Counted from the stretch's first letter, positions 8,701 to 14,793 are shown. The stretch: DNA of 15,051 bases from JAEKLB01 sp050249235 (GCA_050249235.1 JBFWQW010000069.1:1-15051), one strand, 5' to 3'. Notes: generated from the letters alone by a model not told the origin. A program made the numbers and translations.

Positions 8701-10492
8701 TCTCGATCACGGAGAGGTTCCGCAGCCCGAGGAAGTCCATCTTCAGGAGGCCGAGCTCCTCGACCCCGTGCATCTCGTACTGCGTGACGATCGGGGCGTC
8801 CTCGACCGGCTGGCCCGACTCCGGCTTGCGCTGGACCGGGAGGTACTCGGTGAGCGGCTCGGCGGTGATGACGACGGCGGCGGCGTGGATGCCGTCCTGG
8901 CGGCGGAGGCCCTCGAGGCCGCGGGCCACGTCGACCACCCGCTTGACGTCGGGGTCGGTGGCGCACATGTCCCGCAGCTCGGACGCGGCCTTGAAGCCGT
9001 CCTCGTACTTCTCGTCGAGCTCGAGGCAGGCGTGCAGCGGTGTGTCGCGACCCATGACCAGCGGGGGCATGGCCTTGGCCACCCGGTCGCCGACGGCGTA
9101 GGGGTAGCCGAGCACCCGGGCCGCGTCGCGCACCGCGGCCCGGGCCTTGATCGTCGAGAAGGTGACGATCTGGGCCACGTGGTCGCGCCCGTACTTCTCG
9201 GCCGCGTACCGGATCATCTCGTCCCGGTAGCGGTCGTCGAAGTCCATGTCGATGTCGGGCATCGAGATCCGGGACGGGTTGAGGAACCGCTCGAAGATCA
9301 GGTCGTACCTGATGGGGTCGAGGTCGGTGATCCGGAGGCAGTAGGCGACGGCGCACCCGGCCGAGCTGCCTCGTCCCGGGCCGACCCTGATGCCGTTGCC
9401 CCGGGCGTGGGCGATGAGGTCCCAGACGATGAGGAAGTAGGACGCGAAGCCCATCCCCTCGATGACCGAGAGCTCGTACTCGATGCGCTCGATCACGGTC
9501 GGCGACAGGGTGGCGCCCCACCGCTGCTTGGCGCCCTCGACCGTGAGATGGCGCAGGTAGTCGGCGGACGTCGCGAACCCGGGTGGCAGGGGGAAGTCCG
9601 GCAGCTTGGGCTTGCCGAACTCGATCTCGACGTTGCAGCGCTCGGCGATCCAGAGGGTGTTGTCGCAGGCCTCGGGGAGCTCGGCGAACAGGTGGCGCAT
9701 CTCGACGGCCGACTTCAGGTAGTGCTCGTCCGAGCTGAACTTGAAGCGGTTGGGGTCGTCGATCGTGCACCCGGTCTGGACGCAGAGGAGGGCGTCGTGG
9801 GCCTCGGCGTCGTGGCGGTGCACGTAGTGGCTGTCGTTGGTGGCGAGCAGCGGTGCCCGGAGCTTGCGGGCGATCTCGGTGAGCTGGGGGTTGGTGCGGT
9901 GCTGGTCGGGCAGCCCGTGGTCCTGCAGCTCGACGAAGAGGTTGTCGCGGCCGAAGATCTCCTGGAGGCGGCCGGCCTTCTCGAGGGCCGCCTTCTCGTC
10001 CCCCTGGAGCAGCGACTGGAGCACGTGGCCGCCGAGGCAGCCGGTGGTGGCGATCACGCCCCCGGCGTGACGGGCCAGCAGCTCCCAGTCGAGCCGGGGC
10101 TTGTAGTAGTAGCCCTCGAGGAAGGCCAGGCTCGACAGCTTGATGAGGTTGCGGTAGCCCACGTCGTTCTCGGCGAAGAGGCAGAGGTGGTAGTAGAGCT
10201 TCTTGCCGCCCTCGGTGTCCCCGCCCGAGTCGTCGAGCCGGCCCCGCCGGGTGGGCCGCTCCGAGCGGTGGTCGTGGGCCATGTAGGCCTCGGTGCCGAT
10301 GACCGGGTTGACGCCCTGGCGGCGGCACTCGGCGTAGAAGTCGAGCACCCCGTACATGTTCCCGTGATCGGTGATGCCGAGGGCGGGCTGGCCGTCCGAT
10401 GCGGCCGCCGCGACCACGTCGGCGATGCGGGCCGCGCCGTCGAGCATCGAGAACTCGGTGTGCTGGTGAAGGTGGGTGAAGCTGCTCGCCAC
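5729..10492 (-). CDS. dnaE: DNA polymerase III subunit alpha (DnaE1 type) containing an intein
   Basis: This is the replicative polymerase catalytic subunit: 1587 aa as translated, and 1180 aa after removal of a 407-aa intein, the normal DnaE1 size. An N-terminal PHP domain (FTHLHQHTEFSMLDGA, ITDHGNMYG, ATNDSHYVH) keeps its metal ligands. In mycobacterial DnaE1 this domain is the proofreading exonuclease. Polymerase signatures are GPGRGSSAGCAVAYC and PDIDMDFDD, with catalytic D413 and D415. The third aspartate is D586 in LLKMDFLGL. After the intein come the CGKKIRELM fingers helix, the helix-hairpin-helix region, a clamp-binding motif QFDLF at precursor residue 1357, and an OB fold (VVTGLQRKYTKKGELMAVFVLEDLE). 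GTG 10492 is preceded by GGGGGAG with a 5-nt spacer. The presence of the clamp motif and full PHP ligands argues for the essential DnaE1 and against the error-prone DnaE2. Confidence 0.97.
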   Translation of the reverse strand: MASSFTHLHQHTEFSMLDGAARIADVVAAAASDGQPALGITDHGNMYGVLDFYAECRRQGVNPVIGTEAYMAHDHRSERPTRRGRLDDSGGDTEGGKKLYYHLCLFAENDVGYRNLIKLSSLAFLEGYYYKPRLDWELLARHAGGVIATTGCLGGHVLQSLLQGDEKAALEKAGRLQEIFGRDNLFVELQDHGLPDQHRTNPQLTEIARKLRAPLLATNDSHYVHRHDAEAHDALLCVQTGCTIDDPNRFKFSSDEHYLKSAVEMRHLFAELPEACDNTLWIAERCNVEIEFGKPKLPDFPLPPGFATSADYLRHLTVEGAKQRWGATLSPTVIERIEYELSVIEGMGFASYFLIVWDLIAHARGNGIRVGPGRGSSAGCAVAYCLRITDLDPIRYDLIFERFLNPSRISMPDIDMDFDDRYRDEMIRYAAEKYGRDHVAQIVTFSTIKARAAVRDAARVLGYPYAVGDRVAKAMPPLVMGRDTPLHACLELDEKYEDGFKAASELRDMCATDPDVKRVVDVARGLEGLRRQDGIHAAAVVITAEPLTEYLPVQRKPESGQPVEDAPIVTQYEMHGVEELGLLKMDFLGLRNLSVIENALDLIERSTGARPDIDAVPLDDEATLELLKRGDSIGVFQLEGGPMRSLMRSLAPTNFDDVAALVALYRPGPMAANMHNDYADRKNGRKPVQYLHPDAEEVLGDTYGLMIYQESLMRVAQKFAGYSLAEADNLRKACFPKGTLVLTKSRGYVPIERLLSLTDRRLQTIDTETYVTRHEDVVDVWPVGVKPVYRLTTSTGYTIEATKDHPFLGEDDWVELGTLKPGDLVGVVARTSTEGGAKASVAEVELAALLLSEGYTPDIRSGPHRNAFFCNTDPELLATFTSAFVSHFGRVPRSESVGGVTRIHLRKAELLALEPILGGLGLSHDKVIARRLLNLPAAKVERFLGLYFCADGWADRSGAHFGTKSKTLALGLKRMLLRFGILSNLHRREVAGHGTHYTLSMADKGQAKAFARLVEPHLTKVKAAKVSRWLVEWKGGRSATRIGVPASFLDAELRRRQEAAGRSARDLGVDGTGSIRSKVLHRETLNGLLYSERLEDLRTGDLVWDTVTSVEYVGEVECFDFRMKDQRRPWAVVEDFLVHNCGKKIRELMAKERETFVAACEATGYGRELGGQWFDIIEPFADYAFPKAHAYGYGLVAYQTAWLKANHPVEYLAALLTSVKDNQDKSAVYLNECRTNSIKVEVPDVNRSLSDFSVALEPAEGGGATPVILFGLSAVRNVGEGLVGLVIEERERGGPFTSFHDFCDRVDFSVLNKRTIESLIKAGGFDSLGHERKGLLEVHELLIDRTLARRRKEAEGQFDLFGSMGGDTAPVEAPITIPDSAFDKMTRLTYEKEMLGLYVSDHPLMGIEHQLRRQTDCTLAELRDAPQGGDVGFRTVGGVVTGLQRKYTKKGELMAVFVLEDLEAALEVMVFPKTMLEHGSKLADDRVIAVRGRLDTRDDLPKIMAMDIVPIEVSHEAPPLKVRFPAHGLDEQRVSTLKRLLVAHPGPSPVVVVVGTQTIRLSDEFRVDESNGLRGELLSEFGAAALA
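7073..8293 (-). mobile_element. Intein in DnaE with LAGLIDADG homing endonuclease-like domain
   Basis: A 407-residue insertion (precursor 734-1140) splits the conserved sequence NLRKA/CGKKIREL. It has a class 1 intein layout: Cys1 in CFPKGTLVLT, block B T69-x2-H72 (ATKDHPFL), and a C-terminal VHN followed by extein Cys as the +1 nucleophile. Self-splicing therefore joins RKA to CGKK. The middle contains two LAGLIDADG-type motifs: LAALLLSEGY at intein residues 113-122, with Glu in the acidic position, and FLGLYFCADG at 210-219, with Asp218. A homing endonuclease is thus likely present, though its activity cannot be judged. The reading frame is open throughout, so splicing must be efficient in an essential gene. 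Visually the DNA here appears less GC-rich than the flanking extein, which fits horizontal acquisition. Confidence 0.95.
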
Positions 10493-10497
10493 GACTT

Positions 10498-10504
10498 CTC
10501 CCCC
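10498..10504 (-). promoter_or_regulatory. dnaE ribosome-binding site
   Basis: GGGGGAG on the minus strand lies 5 nt upstream of GTG 10492 and decides the start. Its two distal bases (10503-10504) belong to the foot of the leader hairpin at 10503-10529, so folding could compete slightly with ribosome entry. Confidence 0.7.
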
Positions 10505-10529
10505 GCTGTGGACAAGTAGTCCACAGCGG
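10503..10529. promoter_or_regulatory. Inverted repeat with DnaA-box-like sequences in the dnaE leader
   Basis: Perfect 11-bp arms, CCGCTGTGGAC and its complement, are separated by AAGTA. The arms contain TTGTCCACA on the minus strand (10507-10515), which matches the actinobacterial DnaA-box consensus. TAGTCCACA lies on the plus strand (10517-10525). A third copy, CCATCCACA, lies on the minus strand at 10531-10539. This could be a DnaA binding cluster controlling dnaE, a leader hairpin in the mRNA, or both. Confidence 0.55.
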
Positions 10530-10538
10530 TTGTGGATG

Positions 10539-10560
10539 GGAATGACAGGCGTGTCATTCC
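10539..10560. promoter_or_regulatory. 22-bp operator-like palindrome upstream of dnaE
   Basis: GGAATGACA at 10539-10547 and its exact complement at 10552-10560 are separated by GGCG. Such 9-bp arms with a 4-nt centre are typical of a dimeric repressor site. It sits just downstream of the candidate dnaE -10 and its predicted start, where a bound protein would block transcription. The regulator is not identifiable from sequence. Confidence 0.5.
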
Positions 10561-10575
10561 GGTCGGCCGACCCTA
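10561..10575 (-). promoter_or_regulatory. Candidate dnaE -10 with adjoining 12-bp palindrome
   Basis: TAGGGT on the minus strand (plus 10570-10575) fits TANNNT. It predicts a start near 10562 and a leader of about 70 nt. It overlaps the perfect palindrome GGTCGGCCGACC at 10561-10572. No good -35 is present. Confidence 0.35.
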
Positions 10576-10634
10576 GTCCTCCCCGCGCCGCGGTCGCACG
10601 CCCGCCCCCGGGGCCGCCGCCGCCCGGTGCCCGC

Positions 10635-11075
10635 TCAGCCGGCGCGGATGACGGAGATCCGGCCGCTCGGCTCGAGGATGGCCAGCCGCACGTCGGCGAG
10701 GTCGGCCACGCCGGCCTGGCGGACCGCCTCCATGAGCTCGGCCATGGGCAGCTGCTCGAGGGCGAGGGCCTCCCGGACCGGCACCCCGTCCTGCACGAGC
10801 ACCAGCGGCACCCCCTCGATCACGCGCCGGGCGCCCGACCACCGCCACGACAGCCAGGTGAGCAGCGAAGCCCAGAACCCGAACGTGCTCACGGCCAGGA
10901 TCGAGCCGGTGACGGAGAAGTCCTCCTGGGTGATGCCCTGCTGGACGATGTCGCCCAGCGTGACGAGGAAGAGCAGCTCGAAGGGTGCGAGGTCGCCAAG
11001 CGTGCGCTTCTTCAACCCCCTCGTCACCAGGAAGAGGAACCAGAACACGACGGACGCGCGGAGCACGACCTCCAT
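10635..11075 (-). CDS. DUF421 (YetF/YcaP-like) membrane protein
   Basis: This is a 146-aa DUF421 protein. Three hydrophobic segments lie at about residues 4-20, 30-46 and 55-73, followed by a small soluble domain (RRVIEGVPLVLVQDGVPVREAL...). The signature between segments 1 and 2, RGLKKRTLGDLAPFELLFLVTLGDIVQQG, matches the family pattern. DUF421 proteins sit in the inner membrane with a cytoplasmic C-terminal domain. Their molecular function is poorly known. In Bacillus, homologues affect spore germination or envelope traits. ATG 11075 is preceded by a strong GGAGGAGAAGG with about 5 nt to the start. It follows the gene at 11119-11673 by 43 nt on the same strand, implying one transcript. Confidence 0.88.
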   Translation of the reverse strand: MEVVLRASVVFWFLFLVTRGLKKRTLGDLAPFELLFLVTLGDIVQQGITQEDFSVTGSILAVSTFGFWASLLTWLSWRWSGARRVIEGVPLVLVQDGVPVREALALEQLPMAELMEAVRQAGVADLADVRLAILEPSGRISVIRAG

Positions 11076-11118
11076 CAGCGCCTTCTCCTCCCCGGGGATG
11101 TCCCCCGACGCGATGCGG

Positions 11119-11673
11119 TCACGGGCGGACGCGGGTGGTGAAGCGGACCCCGAGCACCTTCTCGCCGTCCTCGACCAGCCACACCCGGCCCCGGCGGGAC
11201 GACTGCACCGCGGGCTCGATCCTGGCCTCGTAGGTGACGACGAGCGTGTCGCCCTCGGGCGGCTCCATCTCCCAGAGCACGAGTGGGCCGTCGGTGGACT
11301 CGGAGGCGGGGGCCGGGATGATCCCGTTCACGTCCCAGATCTCCAGGTACGAGCGGTCGATGGCGATGGTCACCGGCTGGTCGCCCCAACCCCCCTCGCG
11401 GTGCAGGGTGATGCGCAGGGGTGACGCGAGGGCCGGGCGGGTCACGTCCGGGTAGACGACCTCGAGCGTGGTGCCGTCGGCCGACGCCGACACCGTCGCA
11501 TGGTCCACGCCGAAGGCGTCGACGAGACCGAGGCCGTCGAGCGCGGCGAGTCCGATGATGAGGCCGATGAGCCCGGTGGTGAGGCGGTGGAGCAGCCGCC
11601 GGCGGCGCACCACCGTGGCGGCGCCCGGGCTGTCGAGCACGTGGACGACGTGCGAGGTCGTGCTTGTCGCCAT
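11119..11673 (-). CDS. Single-pass membrane protein of unknown function, upstream of DUF421
   Basis: This 184-aa protein has a short basic N-terminus (VVRRRRLLHRL), one membrane segment at about residues 32-50 (TTGLIGLIIGLAALDGLGL), and a beta-rich C-terminal domain predicted to be outside the cytoplasm. That domain contains EVVYPDVTRPALASPLRITL, VTIAIDRSYLEIWDVNGIIP and DTLVVTYEARIEP. No catalytic motif is evident, so no function is assigned. Because it precedes the DUF421 gene on the same strand it may be its partner. ATG 11673 is chosen because TACGGT lies 9 nt upstream, and the preceding region nearly repeats the sequence ahead of the phosphatase gene at 13331. No Shine-Dalgarno is seen. 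Confidence 0.75.
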   Translation of the reverse strand: MATSTTSHVVHVLDSPGAATVVRRRRLLHRLTTGLIGLIIGLAALDGLGLVDAFGVDHATVSASADGTTLEVVYPDVTRPALASPLRITLHREGGWGDQPVTIAIDRSYLEIWDVNGIIPAPASESTDGPLVLWEMEPPEGDTLVVTYEARIEPAVQSSRRGRVWLVEDGEKVLGVRFTTRVRP

Positions 11674-11688
11674 GGCGGTCCGACCGTA
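11671..11688 (-). promoter_or_regulatory. Candidate near-leaderless promoter and start of the membrane protein gene
   Basis: TACGGT (plus 11683-11688) is followed by 9 nt and then the ATG. The block TACGGTCGGACCGCCATG is almost the same as the one ahead of the phosphatase gene at 13329-13347, with one substitution and one inserted base. Confidence 0.4.
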
Positions 11689-11721
11689 CGACCGGCGGAC
11701 GGCCGGCCGGTGGACCCGGGG

Positions 11722-12240
11722 CTACAGGTACTGGCCGGTGACGCCGGCCGGGTCGACCCGGCCCGGCGCGCCGGGCGGGAGGCCGCGCTGGTTCATCTGC
11801 TCGATCTGCTGGCGGGCGGCCATCTGCTGGGCGAACAGCGTCGCCTGGATCCCGTGGAAGAGGCCCTCCAGCCACCCCACCAGCTGGGCCTGCGCCACCC
11901 GGATCTCGGCATCGCTGGGCTCGTCGCCGATGGGCAGGGCCAGGCGATGGAGCTCGTCGGCGAGGTCGGGGGACAGCCCGGAGGCGAGCTCGGTGACGCT
12001 GGTCTCGTAGATCTCCTTCAGCCGGCTGCGGCTGGCCGCGTCGAGCGGGGCCTGGCGCACCTCGTCGAGGAGCTGGCGGATCATCGAGCCGATCCGCATC
12101 ACCTTGGCCGGCTCGTCGACGGACTCCACCGTGCCGGCGGACACCGCCGGGACGCCGTCGACCACCTCGGCGACGTCGGTCGGCGGCGCCTGCCGGTCGG
12201 TGGGTGCGGGAGGGGGGGCCTCGGACATGGGGGGCATCAT
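11722..12240 (-). CDS. bpa: Bacterial proteasome activator Bpa (PafE)
   Basis: Bpa forms a ring that docks on the 20S proteasome and opens its gate without ATP, promoting degradation of unfolded or specific proteins in actinobacteria. The 172-aa protein has an acidic, Pro-rich N-terminus. A helical core follows (VMRIGSMIRQLLDEV, SRLKEIYETSVTELASGLSPDL, AEIRVAQAQLVGWLEGLFHGI), then a glutamine/methionine-rich helix (FAQQMAARQQIEQMNQRG) and the terminal GQYL that inserts into the proteasome alpha-ring pockets. The proteasome genes themselves are not in the window. ATG 12240 is taken because it overlaps the phosphatase TGA as ATGA, a coupling arrangement. In-frame ATGs at 12237 and 12228 are possible. 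No Shine-Dalgarno is visible before any of them. Confidence 0.93.
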   Translation of the reverse strand: MMPPMSEAPPPAPTDRQAPPTDVAEVVDGVPAVSAGTVESVDEPAKVMRIGSMIRQLLDEVRQAPLDAASRSRLKEIYETSVTELASGLSPDLADELHRLALPIGDEPSDAEIRVAQAQLVGWLEGLFHGIQATLFAQQMAARQQIEQMNQRGLPPGAPGRVDPAGVTGQYL

Positions 12241-13331
12241 GCCCGCAGTGACAGCAGCGGTACACGCATCTCGGCCGCCGTGAGCGACCCGTGCCTGGCC
12301 TGGAGGCGGTACGGGCCGGTGTCGGCCGGGTCGTGGAAGGCGACCGGGTCGATGGCGGCCATCACCACGTCGCCGAAGCGGGCCGCGGCCGACTCGCTCA
12401 CCGTCGGGCCGAACCAGCCGTCCTCGATCACCTGGGCCCGGGTCCGCACCCAGGCCCTCGCGCCGTGGTGGAGGGCAGCTGCCTCGGCCAGGGCCTGCTC
12501 GTGGCCGGGCCGGGCGTGGAGCCAGCGGAACCGGCCCTCGCCGGAGAGGAGCTCGAGCTCGGCCAGCACCTCGTCGGCGATCGTCACGACGGCGTCGCCC
12601 ACCTGCACCTGGCCGTGGTCGGACGTGATCACCAGCGTCGCGCCCGGCGGCAGGACGTCGGCCACGTCGGCCACCAGCCGGTCGACCGCCGAGAGCTCGG
12701 CGTCGTAGAAGTCGGTGAGCCCGTACTCGTGGGCCACCTTGTCGATGCCGTCGTAGTAGGCGTAGACGAAGGGCTCGCCGCTGCGGAGCGCCCGGCGGAC
12801 CTCGGTGACGAGCGTGCTCGGCACCCGGTAGCCGGTGAAGCGGACGTCGGAGAGGTGGGCCGTCGTGAAGCCGGTGCCGGCGAACTCCGTGCGGGTGACC
12901 ACGGGGGGGCGGCGCCCGAGGAAGGCCGGGAGGGGCTGGATGGCGGCCGGCGGGATCTCCGTGCGGGCATCGCCGGACGGCGTCTGCCAGCGCAGGATGT
13001 TGAGCACGTCGCCCTTGACGTTGATGCGGTAGCCGACCACGCCGTGACGGCCGGGCGGCACGCCGAGCGTGAGCGAGCTGAGGGCGGTGGCGGTGGTCGA
13101 CGGGGCCACGGTGAGGATCGGCCCGCCGTCCATCGACGCCAGGGTGGGCGCCAGGTGGCGGCGCTCGGCCAGCTGGTCGAAGCCGAGGCCGTCGATGGCG
13201 AGCAGCACGACCTGGGTGGCACCCCACGCCGCCGCCGGGAACCAGTCGGGGCGGGAGGCGGGCGGCTCGAGGATGGTGGGGGCCACGTTCGAGAGGCACG
13301 GACCGGCGTAGTCCGGGATGAGCGGCTCCAT
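12237..13331 (-). CDS. Alkaline phosphatase-superfamily protein (nucleotide pyrophosphatase/phosphodiesterase type)
   Basis: This 364-aa cytoplasmic protein of the type I phosphodiesterase/nucleotide pyrophosphatase family hydrolyses phosphoesters with two metals. All expected metal and nucleophile residues are visible: D47 in LLAIDGLGF, the Thr nucleophile T79/T80 in APSTTATALSSLTLG, D197 and H201 in YYDGIDKVAHEYG, D238-H239 in VITSDHGQ, and H347 near the C-terminus (QARHGSL). There is no signal peptide, so the substrate is intracellular or unknown. ATG 13331 has no Shine-Dalgarno but has TACGGT 10 nt upstream. It is divergent from the Rrf2 gene, with only 27 nt between the two start codons. 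It overlaps bpa by 4 nt, so both are translated from one mRNA. Confidence 0.9.
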   Translation of the reverse strand: MEPLIPDYAGPCLSNVAPTILEPPASRPDWFPAAAWGATQVVLLAIDGLGFDQLAERRHLAPTLASMDGGPILTVAPSTTATALSSLTLGVPPGRHGVVGYRINVKGDVLNILRWQTPSGDARTEIPPAAIQPLPAFLGRRPPVVTRTEFAGTGFTTAHLSDVRFTGYRVPSTLVTEVRRALRSGEPFVYAYYDGIDKVAHEYGLTDFYDAELSAVDRLVADVADVLPPGATLVITSDHGQVQVGDAVVTIADEVLAELELLSGEGRFRWLHARPGHEQALAEAAALHHGARAWVRTRAQVIEDGWFGPTVSESAAARFGDVVMAAIDPVAFHDPADTGPYRLQARHGSLTAAEMRVPLLSLRA

Positions 13332-13341
13332 GGCGGGGCCG

Positions 13342-13351
13342 ACCGTAGAGT
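13342..13351. promoter_or_regulatory. Overlapping divergent -10 elements
   Basis: TAGAGT on the plus strand (13346-13351) precedes the Rrf2 GTG by 7 nt. TACGGT on the minus strand (plus 13342-13347) precedes the phosphatase ATG by 10 nt. The two hexamers share the TA at 13346-13347, so the two promoters cannot be occupied at once. A regulator bound here would affect both genes. Confidence 0.5.
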
Positions 13352-13358
13352 TGTCGGG

Positions 13359-13817
13359 GTGAAGGTGTCGACCCGGGGGGACTACGCGGCCCGGGCTCTC
13401 CTGTCGCTGGCGCTCCACGGCGAGCACGCCGGACCCACGTCGGTCCGTGACATCGCCGAGCGCACCGGGCTGCCCCAGCCCTACCTCGAGCAGATCCTCC
13501 TCGCCCTGAAGGGCGCCGGGCTGGTGCGCTCGAAGCGGGGCGTCGGCGGCGGGTACGTGCTGGCCCGCCAGCCGGCGGAGATCACCCTGGGGGAGATCGT
13601 CTCGGCGGTCGACGGCCCCATCGCCGTCGGCGACTTCGGGCTCCCCCACGAGAACGGCGCCTGCGACCACGAGGGCCAGTGCGTCCTGCTCGACCTCTGG
13701 GCCCACGTCGGCAACCACATGCGGGTCGTGCTCGACTCCTTCACCCTGGCCGACTGCATCGACCGGGCCCGCAACTTCGCCCCCAACTCGTTCCCGGTCC
13801 CCACCCGCGCCGAGTAG
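13359..13817 (+). CDS. Rrf2 family transcriptional regulator
   Basis: This 152-aa winged-helix DNA-binding protein belongs to the IscR/NsrR/CymR class. The N-terminal domain KVSTRGDYAARALLSLALH, the recognition helix QPYLEQILLALKGAGL and the wing SKRGVGGGYVLAR are typical. Two cysteines, C102 and C108 (spacing C-x5-C, in GACDHEGQCVLLDLW), correspond to the last two of the three cluster-binding cysteines of IscR. The first is replaced, with His97 nearby. It may therefore bind an Fe-S cluster with other ligands or sense by thiol chemistry. GTG 13359 gives the canonical start and lies 7 nt after TAGAGT, suggesting a leaderless transcript. Family members usually repress their own promoter, which would also touch the divergent phosphatase-bpa promoter. 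The target metabolite or stress is unknown. Confidence 0.92.
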   Translation: MKVSTRGDYAARALLSLALHGEHAGPTSVRDIAERTGLPQPYLEQILLALKGAGLVRSKRGVGGGYVLARQPAEITLGEIVSAVDGPIAVGDFGLPHENGACDHEGQCVLLDLWAHVGNHMRVVLDSFTLADCIDRARNFAPNSFPVPTRAE

Positions 13818-13823
13818 CCCCCT

Positions 13824-13849
13824 TGTGGCGCCCAGCCACAGCTGCTGTG
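13824..13849. terminator. Two competing hairpins in the convergent gap between the Rrf2 gene and the pseudouridine synthase
   Basis: TGTGGC at 13824-13829 pairs with GCCACA at 13835-13840. CACAG at 13837-13841 pairs with CTGTG at 13845-13849. The two stems share bases and are mutually exclusive. The 61-nt gap is convergent and the stems are near both stop codons, so a bidirectional terminator is plausible, but there is no U-tract. Confidence 0.4.
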
Positions 13850-13878
13850 AGGTGGCCGCCAGAGACCGAGCGGCGGGA

Positions 13879-14793
13879 TCAGGTGAGGCGGGCGAGAACG
13901 GCCCGCAGGTCGGGAGGGAGGGCCGACTCGTAGGCGACGCGGGCGCCGGTGCCGGGGTGGTCGAAGGCGAGGGCCCGGGCGTGGAGGAAGGTGCGGGGGC
14001 AGGGGAAGGACTGGCGGTTGCCCCGGTAGCGGGGGTCGCCGACGATCGGGTGTCCGATGGCGGCGAGGTGGACCCGGATCTGGTGGGTGCGCCCGGTCTC
14101 CAGCCGGCAACCGAGCAGCGCCGCCGGCATCGGCTCGGCGAAGGCCTGCTCGACCTCGTAGCGGGTGCGGGCCTCCCGACCGGACGCGCTGACGGCCATC
14201 CGGGTGGGGTCGCGCTTCGACCGGCCGATCGGGGCGTCGACCATGCCCGAGGGCGGATCCGGCACGCCCCACACCAGGGCGGCGTACCGGCGCTCGACCG
14301 TGCGGGCCCCGAGCTGGGCCACCAGCGAGAGGTAGGCGGCCTGGTTGCGGGCCACCACCAGGAGGCCGGACGTGCCCTTGTCCAGCCGGTGGACGATGCC
14401 GGGCCGGTCGGCCTCGCCCACGCCGGCGATGTCCGGGAACGACGCCAGCAGCCCGGCCACGAGCGTCCCGGCCAGGTTGCCGGCGCCCGGGTGCACCACC
14501 AGCTCCGGAGGCTTGTCGACCACGATCACGTCGTCGTCGGCGTGGACGACCGGCACGACGACGCCCGGCTCGGCCACCAGCCCCGGCCCGGCGGCGTCGA
14601 GCGGCGGCACCTCGACGTCGAGCTCGTCACCCTCGGCCAGGCGGACCGACCGGCTCGTGACCAGCCGGCCCCGGAGCTGCACGGCACCGCCCGCCACCAG
14701 CTCGGCCACCTCGGACCGGGGCAGCCCCGTCAGCATGGCCACGGCCCGGTCGACCCGCTCCCCCGCCAGCGCGGCCGGCACGACCACCCTCAC
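13879..14793 (-). CDS. RluA-family pseudouridine synthase (RluD-like)
   Basis: This 304-aa enzyme converts specific uridines in rRNA or tRNA to pseudouridine. The N-terminal S4-like RNA-binding domain (AGERVDRAVAMLTGLPRSEVAELVAGGAVQLRG) is followed by the catalytic domain. The family's catalytic aspartate is D138 in GIVHRLDKGTSGLLVVAR. Other signatures are VVDKPPELVVHPG, GRTHQIRVHLAAIGHPIVGDPRY and RTFLHARALAFDHP. The layout is closest to RluD, which modifies 23S rRNA helix 69, but the exact target cannot be told. GTG 14793 is chosen because it overlaps the lspA stop as GTGA, giving coupling, and leaves the usual N-terminus (MRVVVPAALAGERV). The lspA-rluD order is a common neighbourhood in bacteria. 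Confidence 0.93.
   Translation of the reverse strand: MRVVVPAALAGERVDRAVAMLTGLPRSEVAELVAGGAVQLRGRLVTSRSVRLAEGDELDVEVPPLDAAGPGLVAEPGVVVPVVHADDDVIVVDKPPELVVHPGAGNLAGTLVAGLLASFPDIAGVGEADRPGIVHRLDKGTSGLLVVARNQAAYLSLVAQLGARTVERRYAALVWGVPDPPSGMVDAPIGRSKRDPTRMAVSASGREARTRYEVEQAFAEPMPAALLGCRLETGRTHQIRVHLAAIGHPIVGDPRYRGNRQSFPCPRTFLHARALAFDHPGTGARVAYESALPPDLRAVLARLT

Noticed and set aside
10449..10464. GAACTCGGTG inside dnaE, resembling an arm of the 51-nt palindromes
   Set aside because: It encodes the conserved HTEFS of the PHP domain, has no partner arm nearby and is a chance match.
8768..10519. Plus-strand open frame of 583 codons opposite dnaE
   Set aside because: It is antisense to the PHP and polymerase domains, has biased Gly/Val/Glu composition and shows no recognisable domain.
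10503..10529. LexA/SOS box for the dnaE hairpin
   Set aside because: The arms do not contain the actinobacterial GAAC-N4-GTTC core. The DnaA-box match is better.
10507..10539. Chromosomal origin of replication
   Set aside because: There are only three DnaA-like sites, no AT-rich unwinding region and no dnaA, dnaN or parAB neighbours.
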